A stretch of 5,466 bases of DNA, from positions 1 through 5,466 of the forward strand of contig DNDO01000123.1 in the NCBI GenBank assembly GCA_003484265.1. The letters are read 5' to 3'. The translations under genes and the position numbers were made by a program. A model generated the notes under the pieces. That model did no database searches. It worked only from the letters and a program-made list of their open reading frames with translations, and was not told the DNA's origin. This DNA comes from Anaerolineae bacterium. Lineage in GTDB: Bacteria; Chloroflexota; Anaerolineae; Anaerolineales; Villigracilaceae. Shown here piece by piece: positions 5,423-5,466 of this stretch. The first letter of the stretch is position 1, and each line of letters opens with the position of its first letter.

Positions 5423-5466
5423 ATATAAAAACCGCTGATGTTGTTCAACATCAGCGGTTTTTATAT
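5423..5466. terminator. Perfect inverted repeat at the right edge, probable bidirectional terminator
   Basis: Arms 5423-5443 and 5446-5466 are exact reverse complements, a 21-bp stem around TT (realistically a GTTC loop). The core ACCGCTGATGTTG is GC-containing and is flanked by AAAAA on the left and TTTTT (5458-5462) on the right, so either strand gives a hairpin plus U-run. It probably ends the small ORF on the plus strand, a converging gene to the right of the window, or both. The repeat may continue past the window. Confidence 0.85.

Overview
The window reads as ordinary bacterial chromosome of moderate GC content: a few single-gene transcription units separated by strong factor-independent terminators, with no mobile element, CRISPR array or phage gene. 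The protein flavour suggests a Chloroflexota (Anaerolineae-like) bacterium: a FAAL-type ligase with a YAMAEN motif, a stand-alone two-S1-domain protein, an enlarged KAS III-like enzyme and a cytoplasmic GH1 glucosidase. That placement is inference from recalled families, not from a search.

Layout. (1) 1-881 (+): the 3' part of an acyl-activating AMP-forming enzyme, probably a fatty acyl-AMP ligase; its N-terminus lies left of the window. (2) 902-943: an almost perfect palindrome serving as a shared terminator for the converging first and second genes. (3) 954-1718 (-): a protein with two S1 RNA-binding domains and a basic, glycine-rich tail. It has a textbook sigma70 promoter (TTGACT, 17 bp, TATAAT) that fixes its start at 1718 rather than 1772. 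(4) 1914-1984 (+): tRNA-Gln(CUG) with its own probable promoter and terminator. (5) 2280-3641 (+): a complete family 1 glycoside hydrolase (beta-glucosidase type) with a long leader containing an imperfect inverted repeat. (6) 3836-5098 (+): a 420-residue thiolase-fold condensing enzyme of the KAS III (FabH-like) type with an intact Cys-His-Asn triad, followed by a strong terminator. (7) 5253-5399 (+): a possible 48-residue small protein between two terminators. (8) 5423-5466: a 21-bp perfect inverted repeat at the right edge, probably a bidirectional terminator.

How the parts relate. The FAAL-like ligase and the KAS III-like enzyme could both act in acyl-chain (lipid or polyketide-like) metabolism. 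They are about 3 kb apart with unrelated genes and terminators between them, so the window does not show an operon. The S1 protein and tRNA-Gln are translation-related and divergently transcribed. The glucosidase probably handles imported disaccharides in the cytoplasm. I see no clear new multi-gene system; the most useful leads are the small unannotated ORF, the inverted repeat in the glucosidase leader, the unusual KAS III subfamily and the corrected start of the S1 gene.
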